A stretch of 64,000 bases of DNA from Bradyrhizobium sp. CB82 (GTDB lineage: Bacteria; Pseudomonadota; Alphaproteobacteria; Rhizobiales; Xanthobacteraceae), in assembly GCF_029714405.1 (NCBI RefSeq), contig NZ_CP121650.1, forward strand, positions 744,001-808,000, written 5' to 3'. The notes beneath the pieces were generated by a model. It was given only the letters and a program-made list of their open reading frames with translations. It searched no databases and was not told the origin of the DNA. The position numbers and the translations under genes were made by a program. Below are positions 51,679-61,595 of the stretch, one piece after another (the stretch's first letter is position 1; the number at the start of each line of letters is the position of its first letter).

Positions 51679-54600
51679 TCAGCGTTTGACCAGGTCCCCC
51701 AGCAGGTTCGCCGCCACCATCAGCTTGGCGAGCGTCAGGCCGCCGGCGGCAATCTCCTCGACCGTACGGCGGATGCGCGTCGCCTCGGGATGAGCTGCAA
51801 GCCAGGTCTCCGCAGCCTGCTGACCGGATTGGCCGATGGTCAGCATGTCCGCGGCCAGGCGTCTTTCGGCAGCCGCGATCAGGTCGACGGCGCGGTCGAT
51901 GGCGAGGCGCTCGAAATGATCGCTTGCCGGCACGTTGCGCGCAGCGGCGGTGATGCGGTCGAGACGGAAATTGGCCTCGGCGGCAAAGAACGTCGCGGCG
52001 GCATCACCGATGCTGCGGCCGGTGCGCTCGGCGACCGTCACGATATCAGGCGCCGAGACCAGGGCGTCGAGGTCGGCCAAGTCGCCGGCGAGTCCGGTCG
52101 GGACGCCGGCATCGATCAGGTCCTGCCGCCGCTTGCTCCGCGCGGCCTGCAAGTCCGGTGGCAGGGCGTTGTCGAGCGAGGCTGCGACCTCACGGACGGC
52201 AGGGCCAAATCGGGCGATCACTGCACTGAGACCGTCCTTGAAATCGACATTGCGCACATACCAGACCATGCGGGAGAGCAGGAGATCCTGGATCGCCGCG
52301 TAGAGGCTGAGCTGCAACTGTCCGTCGATTAGGGTGTCGAGCGCGTCGATCCCGTCATTGAGCCGCCTGAGCTCGTAGATCGCGTCCACCGCCACCTGGG
52401 CCATGACGATGGTCGAGATATCGGCGTCGGTCTCGTCGGTCAGGCGCACGATGCAGGCCGGGCCCCCGCGGTTGATCACGGCATTGACGACACTGGTCGC
52501 GATGATCTCGCGTCGGAGGCGATGGAGCTCGACCGCGCCCGGGAATTTGTCGACAATCTCGCGCGGAAAATACAGGGACAGTCTGCGGGCGAGATAAGGA
52601 TCATCAGGCACGCCGGTTTCGAGCAGGTCACTGTAGAGCGTCAGCTTGGCGTAGGCGAGCAGCACGGCAAGCTCGGGCCGTGTCAGGGCTTGGCCGCGTC
52701 GTGTGCGTTCGGCGATCGCGGCGTCGTCAGGCAGGAATTCGACGGCGCGGCTGAGCAGGCCGCGCTGCTCGAGCGACTGCATCAGGCGCGTGAGGAAGCC
52801 GGTCTCGGCCACGCCCCTGCGTTCGGCCAGCGAGAGCGCGAGCGTCTGGAGATAGTTGTTGCGCAGCACAAGCGTGCTGACCTCTTCGGTCATCGCCGCA
52901 AGCAGCGTGTTGCGGTCAGCCGGGCTGAGGCGTCCCTCGCGCTCGGGGCGCGCCAATGCGATCTTGATGTTGACCTCAACGTCGGACGTATTCACGCCGG
53001 CCGAATTGTCGATCGCGTCGGTGTTGAGCTTGACGCCCTTCTGCGCCGCTTCGATGCGGCCGCGCTGGGTGACGCCGAGATTGGCGCCTTCGCCGATCAC
53101 CCGAGCGCGAACGTCGGCGCCGGTGATGCGGATCGGGTCATTGGCGCGGTCGCCGGCCTGATCGTCGCTTTCCGAGGAGGAGCGGATATAGGTGCCGATG
53201 CCGCCAAACCACAGCAAGTCCGTGCGCGCTTTCAGGATCGCGGTCATCACCTCGAATGGCGTTGCCTGCTCCTTGTCGAGATCGAGCAGGGCGCGTACTT
53301 CCGGCGCGAGCGGGATCGCCTTGAGAGCGCGCGAGAACACGCCGCCGCCCTGCGAGATCAGCGCTTTGTCGTAGTCCTGCCAGCTCGACCGCGGCAGGTC
53401 GAACAGGCGCTTGCGCTCGGTGAAGCTGGTCGCCGGGTCGGGGGAGGGATCGATGAAGATGTCGCGGTGATCGAACGCCGCAACGAGCTTCGTCGCCGGC
53501 GAGAGCAGCATGCCGTTGCCGAAGACGTCGCCGGACATGTCGCCGACGCCGGCCACGGTGAAAGGCATGGTCTGAATGTCGGTGCCGAGCTCGCGGAAGT
53601 GGCGCTTGACTGCCTCCCAGGCGCCGCGCGCCGTGATCCCCATCTTCTTGTGGTCGTAGCCCTGGCTGCCGCCGGAGGCGAAGGCATCGCCGAGCCAATG
53701 GTTCTTCTCGGCCGAAATCGCGTTGGCGACGTCGGAGAAGGTGGCGGTGCCCTTGTCGGCGGCGACGACGAGATAGGGATCGTCGCCGTCATTCCGCACG
53801 GTCAAGTCGGGCGGCACCACGATGTCGCCGTCGAGATTGTCGGTGAGTTCGAGCAGCGAGCGCACGAAGATGCGATAGGCTTCGGTGCCCTCCGCGAGCC
53901 AGGCCTCGCGATCGGAGGGCGGCGGCAGGCGTTTGGGCACGAAGCCGCCTTTGGCCCCGACCGGAACGATCACGGCGTTCTTGACCTGCTGCGCCTTCAC
54001 CAGGCCGAGTATCTCGGTGCGGAAATCCTGTGGCCGATCGGACCAGCGCAAGCCACCCCGCGCCACCTTGCCGAAACGCAGGTGAATGCCTTCGACACGG
54101 GGTGAATAGACGAAAATCTCGTAGAGCGGTCGGGGAGGGGGCAGGTCCTCGATCTTGCGCGCGTCGAACTTGAAGGAGATCACTGGACGCGGATGTCCGT
54201 CCTGGCCGACCTGCCACAAATTGGTGCGGATGGTTGACTGCACCAGATTGGTGAAACGGCGCAGGATGCGGTCTTCGTCGAGCGATGCGACGGATTTGAG
54301 CTGCTCCTCGATCTCGGCAAGGAGAGCTATCTCGCGCGCTGAACGCTCGCGATCGGTAAGGACGAGGCGCGGATCGCGGCGGGCCTGGAACAGCGCGACG
54401 AGGTTGGCCGTGATCGCGGCGTTCTTGCGCAAGGTCTCCCACATATAGTCCTGGGTGAACGGAGCGCGGATCTGGTGCAAATAGCGGGACAGCGCCCGGA
54501 TGGTCGAGACTTCCCGCCAGCCCAGGGCCGTGCGCAGGATCAAGGCATTGTACCCATCGGATTCGGCGCGATCGCCGACCACTGCCATGATCGAGGCTTC

Positions 54601-56493
54601 CAGGCGATGGCTGAAGTCCGGGCTGATCTCGATCGGCTGGCCGTCGCTGGTCTCGATCGTCATGTCGTGCAGCCAAACCGGCTCGGGCCTGTTACCCGGC
54701 ACGATCTGATAGGTGCGTTCATTGACCACGCGCAGGCCGTGATTTTCGATCACCGGCACGCGATAGGACAGCGACAGCGGTGCGGCGTCCGAGAACACCT
54801 TCAGTCCGAAGTGTCTGGGATCGTCCGTGCCTTCTAAACGGTGAACCGAAATCGTCACCGGGCGAGCCGGCGTGAGCCTTTCGATGGTCGCGATATCGGC
54901 GATCGCCTGTTCCGCCGTGGAGACCTCGGTATAGCCGCCGCTAAAGGCCTGGGCATAGCGATTGGCGAGCATGCGTGCCCGCATGCCATCGGTGGACGCA
55001 GCCAGCGCGGCCTTCAGCTTGTCGGCCCAGGTTGCGGCGATGGCGCTGATTCCGGCTTCCAGCGTGGCGCGCTCGACGGCGGGAGTCTTACCTTCGTAGC
55101 GCCCGATGATGTAGTGGACGCGTGCCAATGCTCCTTCGGGGAACGACACGTAGGAGGCCGACAGCGTCCCCCGGTAGGCCTGCGCGAGGAAGTTTGCGAC
55201 GCGCGTGCGCACGTCCGTGTCGTATTTGTCGCGCGGAATGAAGACGAGGATGGAGACGAAGCGATCGAACTTGTCGACCCGGGCCAGCGCGCGAACGCGG
55301 GGGCGCTCATAGAGGATCAGCACCTCCATGACGAAATTGAAGAGGGTGTCGACGTCGACCTGAAACAGTTCGTCACGCGGATAATCCTCGAGAATATGCG
55401 TCAGCGCCTTGCCCGAATGGCCGTTCGGGTCGAAACCGGCGCGCTGGAGCACCCGTGTCACCTTGTGGCGGATATAAGGGATCTGACGTACCGAGCGGGT
55501 ATAGGCACCCGAGGTGAACAGGCCGACGAGGCGCAATTCACCCTCGAGCCGGCCGTCGGGCGTATAGAGCTTGATGCCGACATAATCCATCCGAATGCGG
55601 CGATGGACGCGGCTGCTCACATTGGCCTTGATGACGATCAGCAGGGTCGGCTCGCGCATGAACTCGCGAATCTCCGACGTCATCACCACCATCTCGCTGC
55701 CGCGGCGCAGCACCTTCGCATCGGGATCGCGCAGGATGCCGAGGCCTTCGCCGGTCGTGATGTCGTCCGACGCATCACCGTCGGACGAGAAGCGATATTC
55801 GCGCACGCCGAGGAAGGTGAAATTGTCCGCACACAGCCATTGCAGGAACTGGTTGGCTTCGGCGACCTCATCGATCGGCAGCGGAGGCGGATTGGCAGAG
55901 AAAGTCTTGATCGCATCCTCGACCCGGTCGCGCATGGCGCGCCAGTCGACGACGCAGGCGCGCACGTCGTTCAACGTTCTGGTGAGGCCCTCGATCAGCC
56001 TCTCGCGGTCGGCGTCGGCGTCCAGGCGGGTGATGTGGAGGTGAATCAGGCTCTCTCGCGCGCCTTTTGCCCCTTCCGGCAATGCTTCTCCGTAGAAGTG
56101 CAGGAGGTTGCCCTGGTCATCGCGCTCCACGGCGATGATGGGGTGAGCGACGAGGGTCACTTCGATGCCCTGCTCGGTGAGTTCCGCCATGGTGGAATCG
56201 AACAGGAAGGGCATGTTGTCGTTGAGAATCTCGAGCACGGACATTTCGCGCCCGTCCGGCATCGTCGGATTGACGACGCGGATATCTGCACGACCCGCCG
56301 TGCGCCGCTGCACGTGCTCCCAGGCTTGCTCTGCCAACAAGGCAAGCGAGGAGGCATCGCAACTGGCGAGGTCCTCGACATTGGTGTAGCCGAACAGAAG
56401 TTCGGCAAAGGTTCGGGGGGCCTTGCCCGGCTGCACGCTTCCCGCCGCATCGCGGATCAGGGTTGCCCGGGCCTTGTCGTCACGCCACGCCAT
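51679..56493 (-). CDS. NAD-specific glutamate dehydrogenase, large (GDH-180) type
   Basis: A 1604-residue protein of the large NAD-GDH family, which oxidises glutamate to 2-oxoglutarate and ammonia when glutamate is a carbon source. The N-terminal regulatory half (about 1-700) contains ACT-like and uncharacterised GDH-180 segments. The catalytic domain (about 720-1200) has FGKVARGGLRWSDRPQDFRT and the active-site region GAKGGFV with Lys848, the glutamate-binding lysine of the family. A C-terminal domain of about 400 residues completes it. Length is normal for the group. GGGAGG precedes ATG 56493. Monocistronic. Confidence 0.96.
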   Translation of the reverse strand: MAWRDDKARATLIRDAAGSVQPGKAPRTFAELLFGYTNVEDLASCDASSLALLAEQAWEHVQRRTAGRADIRVVNPTMPDGREMSVLEILNDNMPFLFDSTMAELTEQGIEVTLVAHPIIAVERDDQGNLLHFYGEALPEGAKGARESLIHLHITRLDADADRERLIEGLTRTLNDVRACVVDWRAMRDRVEDAIKTFSANPPPLPIDEVAEANQFLQWLCADNFTFLGVREYRFSSDGDASDDITTGEGLGILRDPDAKVLRRGSEMVVMTSEIREFMREPTLLIVIKANVSSRVHRRIRMDYVGIKLYTPDGRLEGELRLVGLFTSGAYTRSVRQIPYIRHKVTRVLQRAGFDPNGHSGKALTHILEDYPRDELFQVDVDTLFNFVMEVLILYERPRVRALARVDKFDRFVSILVFIPRDKYDTDVRTRVANFLAQAYRGTLSASYVSFPEGALARVHYIIGRYEGKTPAVERATLEAGISAIAATWADKLKAALAASTDGMRARMLANRYAQAFSGGYTEVSTAEQAIADIATIERLTPARPVTISVHRLEGTDDPRHFGLKVFSDAAPLSLSYRVPVIENHGLRVVNERTYQIVPGNRPEPVWLHDMTIETSDGQPIEISPDFSHRLEASIMAVVGDRAESDGYNALILRTALGWREVSTIRALSRYLHQIRAPFTQDYMWETLRKNAAITANLVALFQARRDPRLVLTDRERSAREIALLAEIEEQLKSVASLDEDRILRRFTNLVQSTIRTNLWQVGQDGHPRPVISFKFDARKIEDLPPPRPLYEIFVYSPRVEGIHLRFGKVARGGLRWSDRPQDFRTEILGLVKAQQVKNAVIVPVGAKGGFVPKRLPPPSDREAWLAEGTEAYRIFVRSLLELTDNLDGDIVVPPDLTVRNDGDDPYLVVAADKGTATFSDVANAISAEKNHWLGDAFASGGSQGYDHKKMGITARGAWEAVKRHFRELGTDIQTMPFTVAGVGDMSGDVFGNGMLLSPATKLVAAFDHRDIFIDPSPDPATSFTERKRLFDLPRSSWQDYDKALISQGGGVFSRALKAIPLAPEVRALLDLDKEQATPFEVMTAILKARTDLLWFGGIGTYIRSSSESDDQAGDRANDPIRITGADVRARVIGEGANLGVTQRGRIEAAQKGVKLNTDAIDNSAGVNTSDVEVNIKIALARPEREGRLSPADRNTLLAAMTEEVSTLVLRNNYLQTLALSLAERRGVAETGFLTRLMQSLEQRGLLSRAVEFLPDDAAIAERTRRGQALTRPELAVLLAYAKLTLYSDLLETGVPDDPYLARRLSLYFPREIVDKFPGAVELHRLRREIIATSVVNAVINRGGPACIVRLTDETDADISTIVMAQVAVDAIYELRRLNDGIDALDTLIDGQLQLSLYAAIQDLLLSRMVWYVRNVDFKDGLSAVIARFGPAVREVAASLDNALPPDLQAARSKRRQDLIDAGVPTGLAGDLADLDALVSAPDIVTVAERTGRSIGDAAATFFAAEANFRLDRITAAARNVPASDHFERLAIDRAVDLIAAAERRLAADMLTIGQSGQQAAETWLAAHPEATRIRRTVEEIAAGGLTLAKLMVAANLLGDLVKR

Positions 56494-57083
56494 AGCGTCC
56501 TCCCTGTCCCAGCCGACTCCCGCAAATTACGGTCGGGCGTTGATTTTGGCTGTGCGCCTCTTTGTGCGCAATCATCTTGACCGTGTTTCGATCGCCTCGG
56601 TGAAATCTTCGGTCTTGCGGTCTCGACGATACTAGCATTCCGCAGCCGTCATGGCGCGCGGAGTTGTGAGACGTGTCTTGCGGCCGAAATCGGTGCCGAC
56701 GACCCTCGTGCCAACGGGCGCCTTGCAAAATCGCAAGGAATTTCAATTGTGTATGAATTCGTGGTTTTGTTCTGAATGGCGCGCCAGTTTCGACTGTGCG
56801 GCTCATCCAGACCGGCGCATGTGGCTTGAGGTTGCGCTCGGCGCGGCTACTTTCGAGATTTTTGTCCTTGCGGCACCCTCAACTGCACCCGCCGCATCCG
56901 CCACCACCTCCGCACCCGCCGCCACCACTGCTCATCGTCTGCGATGCGGCCTAGACCGGATGTACCAGGGACAAATTCGAGCTGCCCACGATGGGTCGAC
57001 GGCGTCCTCACGTTGTCCCGGGCGGCGCTGCGCCTGATGAACGCCGGAGAACATGCAGGCCTTCGGCCTCGCGCGATGTTTCC
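56494..57083. other. Long intergenic region upstream of GDH
   Basis: 590 bases between the symporter stop and the GDH start. The right part holds a Gly/Cys mini reading frame (56879-56935, separate entry). The left part should contain the GDH promoter. I see no tRNA and no convincing longer gene; the frames open on either strand are Arg/Ala-rich shadows. Confidence 0.5.
56879..56935 (-). CDS. Possible mini-protein of Gly and Cys only
   Basis: ATG 56935 to TGA 56879 encodes MSSGGGGCGGGGGCGGCS, 18 residues of which 12 are Gly and 3 Cys. An in-frame TAG six codons upstream of the ATG shows it is not the end of a longer frame here. It lies about 150 bp downstream of the symporter stop, same strand. 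There is no good Shine-Dalgarno (ATCGCAGACG). Gly/Cys tails of this kind end several larger membrane proteins (for instance the TIGR04222 type), so it may be the leftover tail of a lost gene, or a real metal-binding mini-protein. Confidence 0.25.
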   Translation of the reverse strand: MSSGGGGCGGGGGCGGCS

Positions 57084-58640
57084 TCAAGTTCGCAACGGCG
57101 CCCGGTATTCGGCTGCGAGGGTCTCGTCGGGGGCAGAAGCGCCGCTGACGTGATTGAACAGCGGCGTGAGGACGATCGTCAGAACGAGGTTGAGGACCAC
57201 GGCGTAGAGCGCCGAATAGCCGGGAAAAGTGAAGCTGCCCACCGCGAGAGCATAGGTCGGGGTAAGGTTTGCGGCGACAAACATCGCGGTCCCCGCGACG
57301 ATTCCCGCAGCCCATCCGACGAGCAGCGCCCACTCGTTGAACCAGCGCGTGTAGACGCCGAGCATCACGGCAGGCAGTGTCTGGATGATCCAGATTCCGC
57401 CGAGCAGCTGCAGGTAGATCGCAAACTTCGATGGCACGAAGACGATGAAGGCCAGCGCGCCGAACTTGACGATCAGCGACACCCACTTTGCCATTTGCGC
57501 TTCCTGTCTGTCGGTGGGCGAGCCGTTGATGAATTCGCGGTGAATGTTGCGCGTGTACAGATTGGCGGCTGCGATCGACATGATCGCGGCAGGCACGAGC
57601 GCTCCAATGCCGACGGCGGCGAACGCCATGCCGACGAACCATGACGGGAAGCTGTGGAGGAACAGGGCCGGCACCGCAAAGTTGTTGCCGAACTGTTTGA
57701 AGCCGGCCGCATATTCGGGAAGCTCGGCGACGCCTGCGGCGATGGCGAAGAAGCCGACGAGCGCAAGCAGGCCAAGCATCAACGAATAGGCCGGCAGGAG
57801 TGCCGCGTTGCGCCTGACGGCGTGTCCGCTGCTGGCGCTCAGGATGCCCGTGATCGAATGGGGGTAAAGGAAGAGCGCAAGCGCCGATCCGAGCGCCAGC
57901 GTCGCGTAGGCTCCATATGCGCCGGTCGTGTTGGGGCCGGGGGTAGCCAGCAGGAGTTTCGAGGCCGGTACGGCTGCGAAGATCTTTTCGAAGCCGCCAA
58001 GCTGCACGGGAACGACGATGACGGCGGCGAACGCCGTGATGTAGATCAGGATGTCCTTGACGATGGCGATCGACGCGGGGGCCCGCAGACCGCTCGAATA
58101 GGTGAAGGCGGCGAGAATGATGAACGCGAAAAGCAGCGGCAGGTCGCCAGTATAACCTTCGCCGGAAACGCCCATCCCTCCGATCACGACCTGCAGTCCG
58201 ACAAGCTGGAGCGCAATGTAGGGCAACGTTGCGACGATGCCGGTGACTGCCATCGCCAGTGCGAGCCAGCGATTGCCGAAGCGCCCGCGGACGAAGTCGG
58301 CGGCCGTGATGTAGTTGTGCCGGTGGCAGACGTACCAAAGCCGCGGAAACACCAGGAAGAGAATGGGGTAGATGACAATCGTATAGGGGACCGCGAAGAA
58401 GGCGACCGCGCCGGCCCCGAAGGCCAGCGCCGGAACGGCAATGAAGGTGTAGGCCGTGTAGAGGTCGCCGCCGATCAAGAACCAGGTGACGATCGTGCCG
58501 AAGCGACGTCCGCCAAGCCCCCATTCGTGCAACTGGTCGAGGTCGCCCCTGCGCCAATGCGCCGCTGCAAAGCCGAGCCACGTTATCAGCGCGAACAGCA
58601 CCAGGAAGATGATCAAGGCAGTCCAGTTGACGTCCTGCAC
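57084..58640 (-). CDS. Sodium:solute symporter family protein
   Basis: A 518-residue membrane protein of the SSS family (TC 2.A.21) with about thirteen hydrophobic segments. Family features include the early GGRRFGTIVTWFLIGGDLYT segment, ITAADFVRGRFGNRWLAL after the third membrane span, and the sodium-site region at AAVGIGALVPAAIMSIAAAN. Relatives transport monocarboxylates, amino acids or urea with Na+; the substrate here is unknown. ATG 58640. It follows the DUF3311 gene by 63 bp, the standard pairing with such symporters. Confidence 0.92.
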   Translation of the reverse strand: MQDVNWTALIIFLVLFALITWLGFAAAHWRRGDLDQLHEWGLGGRRFGTIVTWFLIGGDLYTAYTFIAVPALAFGAGAVAFFAVPYTIVIYPILFLVFPRLWYVCHRHNYITAADFVRGRFGNRWLALAMAVTGIVATLPYIALQLVGLQVVIGGMGVSGEGYTGDLPLLFAFIILAAFTYSSGLRAPASIAIVKDILIYITAFAAVIVVPVQLGGFEKIFAAVPASKLLLATPGPNTTGAYGAYATLALGSALALFLYPHSITGILSASSGHAVRRNAALLPAYSLMLGLLALVGFFAIAAGVAELPEYAAGFKQFGNNFAVPALFLHSFPSWFVGMAFAAVGIGALVPAAIMSIAAANLYTRNIHREFINGSPTDRQEAQMAKWVSLIVKFGALAFIVFVPSKFAIYLQLLGGIWIIQTLPAVMLGVYTRWFNEWALLVGWAAGIVAGTAMFVAANLTPTYALAVGSFTFPGYSALYAVVLNLVLTIVLTPLFNHVSGASAPDETLAAEYRAPLRT

Positions 58641-58703
58641 GGCGCTCCTCCCGATTGGCCCTCCTTGTTGTCGTCCCCTTGCGTGATTGCACCCGCGACC
58701 GGG

Positions 58704-58955
58704 CTAATCCTCCGTCGCGAAATAGACCATTGCGGTCAGGATGGCTCCAATGACGACCCAGAGAAGCTGGTACCAGTAGAAGAATGGGATGCCGATGAGC
58801 TCAGGCTCGGCCATGTTGTAGAACGGCGGCCAGAGAACGGCGATGAATTGAATGAGGAAGAGCAGGTACCACCAGCTCCATCCGGCGTGTTCCTGGTCCC
58901 GCCGGCCGGTGGCCGCTTCCTCGAGGCTGTATCTCGAACCGACGCCATTTGACAT
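58704..58955 (-). CDS. DUF3311 small membrane protein, symporter partner
   Basis: ATG 58955 with AAGGAG is the proper start; the open frame runs 44 codons upstream. The 83-residue product has two membrane segments (about 27-45 and 58-78) joined by a loop with FFYWYQLLWVVIG, the DUF3311 signature. DUF3311 proteins are encoded next to SSS symporters, as YhdT/PanF-like small partners; they probably assist folding or transport. It is the first gene of the two-gene unit with the symporter. Confidence 0.9.
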   Translation of the reverse strand: MSNGVGSRYSLEEAATGRRDQEHAGWSWWYLLFLIQFIAVLWPPFYNMAEPELIGIPFFYWYQLLWVVIGAILTAMVYFATED

Positions 58956-59273
58956 GGGATCTCCTTCACTGAGGTGCGCCAATGTCGGTGGATCCTGCGG
59001 AGGTAGCAGAGCTGATCTTGGCGGCGCCGGCGAAAGCCGGGGCGCATCACCTCCCGCGCAGCCTTCTGATGCGTTCCGCCGCGGCAACGCATCACGTGTT
59101 CCGTGGTTCCATTGGCAGTTTGGCTATGGCACCAGCGGGGGAGCCGGAATTCGGAAAAGTCCGACGAAGCCTTTTGGAGCGGGAATAGGACGTCGCTTGC
59201 CAGTCGCAGCTCGCGCGAATGGTTGAAGCTGACCGGCAATAGGGGCGGTCTCAAGGGGCGGTCGCAGCCCACA
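58956..59273. other. Intergenic region upstream of the symporter operon
   Basis: 318 bases between the 5' end of the DUF3311 gene and the 3' end of the lipoprotein hydrolase. It holds the likely promoter of the symporter operon. I see no gene or long palindrome. Confidence 0.5.
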
Positions 59274-60305
59274 TCACGCCGTCGTACCGTCGATCGAGCG
59301 GCGGATCACCCGCTGCACGTCGGCGTTCGACAGAAACAGATCGTGGTTGATGATGCCCCAGCCCGCGTCGGAGGCGTCGATCACACGCACGCCAAGCTGC
59401 TCGATGGCGGCCTTCTCGGCAGCGCCGACCCGCGTCATTCCGCCTGCGATTTGCCCCGACAGGGCCAGTGCGCGATCGTTGGTCGCGGCGATCACGGTGA
59501 TCTTGCCGGCAAGCGGACCGATGCGGTGGATTGCCGACGAGAACACGTCCATGTCGATATCGGGCGCGGCAAACACCACCGCGCCGATCTTGCCTGTAAC
59601 GGTGTCGCCATATCGCGCATAGAGCTGACGTAGGCTTTCGAGCGTCAGCATGGTTCCCATGCTGTGCGCAACGATGTGCACGCGGCCGCCGCCGGGAGCC
59701 GACACGACGGACGAGAGCACGCGCTCGAATTCGTCGCGGGACCACATCGCGCTGTCGCGGTCATAGGCATAGTCGAACAGTCCTGCCTTGGAAGGCCAGG
59801 AGAACAGCATGGTCCGGCCGCGGAACTTGATCCCGTCGGAGAGATGGGCGGCATCGAGCGCCGCCGTTTCGAATGTCTGCTTGAAGCCGTGCACATAGAT
59901 CAGCACGTCTCCGCCCGCGCCGGCCTGAGCAAGGAGATCACCGACGTCGGACGACAACGGTTCGACCCGATCAAGGCGCCAATCGCCAAGTCCGACCGAG
60001 GCGAGAGAAAGCCGGCTCTCGTCCGGTGCCACCAGCTTCGCCCGCGCGACCGTCATTGTCGTCGCGCGCTCCGGCCCGAACCAGGGTTTCGTGCGACCGC
60101 CGTTCACGGGTTTGCGCGTGGTGGTGATCAGCAATGTGGGGTCAACGGAGAGCGACGATGCGTCGAAGCGCGCGCCGGTCGCGCCCAGGCCCGCGCATCC
60201 GCCAAGCGCGAGGGCGCTGCCTGCCGACACCAGCCCGCCCAGGAGCGCGCGGCGCGACAGAGGAGGATGATGAGAGTCGCGTTGCAGAAGACGTCGGACG
60301 ATCAC
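59274..60305 (-). CDS. Tat-exported lipoprotein, alpha/beta hydrolase (DUF900)
   Basis: A 343-residue protein. The N-terminus reads PLSRRALLGGLVSAGSALALGGC, split here for readability as twin-arginine SRRALLGG and lipobox LGGC (Cys37). It is thus probably exported folded by Tat and lipidated. The alpha/beta hydrolase domain (about 110-340) has the oxyanion segment YVHGFKQTFETAA, nucleophile elbow VAHSMGTMLTLE, an acidic residue in AAPDIDMD and a C-terminal His (WGIINHDLFLSN). This is the DUF900 esterase-like family. Substrate unknown. ATG 60305. Monocistronic. Confidence 0.88.
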   Translation of the reverse strand: MIVRRLLQRDSHHPPLSRRALLGGLVSAGSALALGGCAGLGATGARFDASSLSVDPTLLITTTRKPVNGGRTKPWFGPERATTMTVARAKLVAPDESRLSLASVGLGDWRLDRVEPLSSDVGDLLAQAGAGGDVLIYVHGFKQTFETAALDAAHLSDGIKFRGRTMLFSWPSKAGLFDYAYDRDSAMWSRDEFERVLSSVVSAPGGGRVHIVAHSMGTMLTLESLRQLYARYGDTVTGKIGAVVFAAPDIDMDVFSSAIHRIGPLAGKITVIAATNDRALALSGQIAGGMTRVGAAEKAAIEQLGVRVIDASDAGWGIINHDLFLSNADVQRVIRRSIDGTTA

Positions 60306-60428
60306 ACGGAACCTTTGGGAACTTTGCCCACCGTAGCGCGGCCCCGCCTAGCTCCCTGAATGAGAATGGGGGCGAGAAAACGGCGGAGCTGCGCGCGATC
60401 CGGCGAGGTTCCGTAACCACGCATCGCC

Positions 60429-60851
60429 TCAATGATGATGGGCCGACACGCCCTTGACGCATTGGGTCAACAGATCGGCGGTGGCGGATTGGCCGACGTC
60501 ACCCATGCTGATCATGCCGACCATCCGCTTGTTCCTGTTGATCACGGGCAGCCTCCGGATCTTCAGCGTCTCCATGTGATGCACGGCCTTCGCCAGATCG
60601 TCGTCTTCGCGGCAGCAATGGATGCCTTCGGTCATCACGTCCCGCGCGGTCATCCGCGCGGCGTTGAAGTCCTTGCTCGCAAGGCCTTTGCAGACGATAT
60701 CGCGATCCGTCACCATCCCGATCAAATGGTCGTTTTCACCGATCGGAATGCAGCCGATGTCGTGCCCTTGCATCAACTTCGCAATCTCGGTGATCGGGGT
60801 GTCGGGGCTGACCCAATCGACGCCCTTGTGCATCACGTCCCTGACCTTCAT
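60429..60851 (-). CDS. Tandem CBS domain protein
   Basis: ATG 60851 has GGAGG upstream; the open frame runs 33 codons further. The 140-residue product is two CBS domains (about 5-62 and 68-128; VRDVMHKGVDWVSPDTPI, GMVTDRDIVCKGLA, then ARDVMTEGIHCCREDDDL and VGMISMGDVG) and a His-rich end (VSAHHH). Such stand-alone CBS pairs bind adenosine nucleotides or metals and regulate partner proteins. The partner is not evident. Confidence 0.92.
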   Translation of the reverse strand: MKVRDVMHKGVDWVSPDTPITEIAKLMQGHDIGCIPIGENDHLIGMVTDRDIVCKGLASKDFNAARMTARDVMTEGIHCCREDDDLAKAVHHMETLKIRRLPVINRNKRMVGMISMGDVGQSATADLLTQCVKGVSAHHH

Positions 60852-60967
60852 GGAGGACCTCCGTTGTGAACGAGCCCCCGTGACGTGACTATACAACGAA
60901 CCGGGCGCGACCGCACGCGCGCCGGCGGCGAGAGTGTACCGGTGGATCATCTCACAGTCGTGCCGCG

Positions 60968-61438
60968 TCAGTCGTGCGCGCTGAAACGTCCATGCGGCGC
61001 ATTGGCCGTCAGGCGCGCGAACTGCGCGTGGGTCAGCTGCAGCAGCGTCTCGTGATCGCCGGCTTCGATATAGACCTCGGGCTGGGCCTGGATGGTATCA
61101 TCGACGATCAGATCGAGTCCGTAGCACCTTCCGACGGCCGGCACGGCTCCGTGCGCGCAGTCGGCGAAGATCCGATTGATCTCGGTTTCGTTGGCCATCG
61201 CGAGATCCTCGCCAAGCCTCTCTTTCAGGTCCGGCAGGTTGAGATGGTGCGATGCCGGCACGATGGCGAGCATATAGCCGCCGTCATGCCGCAACACGAC
61301 GGCCTTGGCGAGACGATCGCCCGAGACGTGGCAGGCCTGCGCCGTGCGCGTGGACGACATGGTGAGATCGTGCGGGATCTCCGCATATTGGATTTTCTCG
61401 GCGGTAAGATATCGGTGCAGTGTCGGAGCAATGGACAT
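60968..61438 (-). CDS. YbaK/ProX-type aminoacyl-tRNA deacylase domain protein
   Basis: ATG 61438 follows GGAGGG; the frame extends 18 codons upstream. The 156-residue product is a YbaK/EbsC domain: MSSTRTAQACHVSGDRLAKA with the substrate-binding Lys at AKAVVL, HHLNLPDLKERLG, and GRCYGLDLIVDDTI. These enzymes clear mischarged tRNA (Cys-tRNAPro and others); whether this member is a true editing enzyme is not certain. It lies about 115 bp upstream of the CBS gene, same strand, and might share its transcript. Confidence 0.88.
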   Translation of the reverse strand: MSIAPTLHRYLTAEKIQYAEIPHDLTMSSTRTAQACHVSGDRLAKAVVLRHDGGYMLAIVPASHHLNLPDLKERLGEDLAMANETEINRIFADCAHGAVPAVGRCYGLDLIVDDTIQAQPEVYIEAGDHETLLQLTHAQFARLTANAPHGRFSAHD

Positions 61439-61595
61439 GGCGTGCCCTCCGATGGGTATGCAGCCATCCACCGTGAGGCTCTCCCGCCGCACGATAGGCG
61501 GCCGCGTGATTGTCGAATCTCAACATAGGCGCGCCTGTCGACCGCCGCAATTCGTCATTGCGCCGGGACGCGATTAGATGCCAGCCGCTGCGCAG

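Noticed and set aside
52522..56580. Two long plus-strand frames (527 and 579 codons) across the glutamate dehydrogenase gene
   Set aside because: Both are complementary shadows of GDH, which has continuous domain similarity on the minus strand.
56932..58692. A 586-codon minus-strand frame overlapping the symporter
   Set aside because: It is the symporter gene read in another frame; it lacks membrane segments and has an Arg/His-rich make-up.
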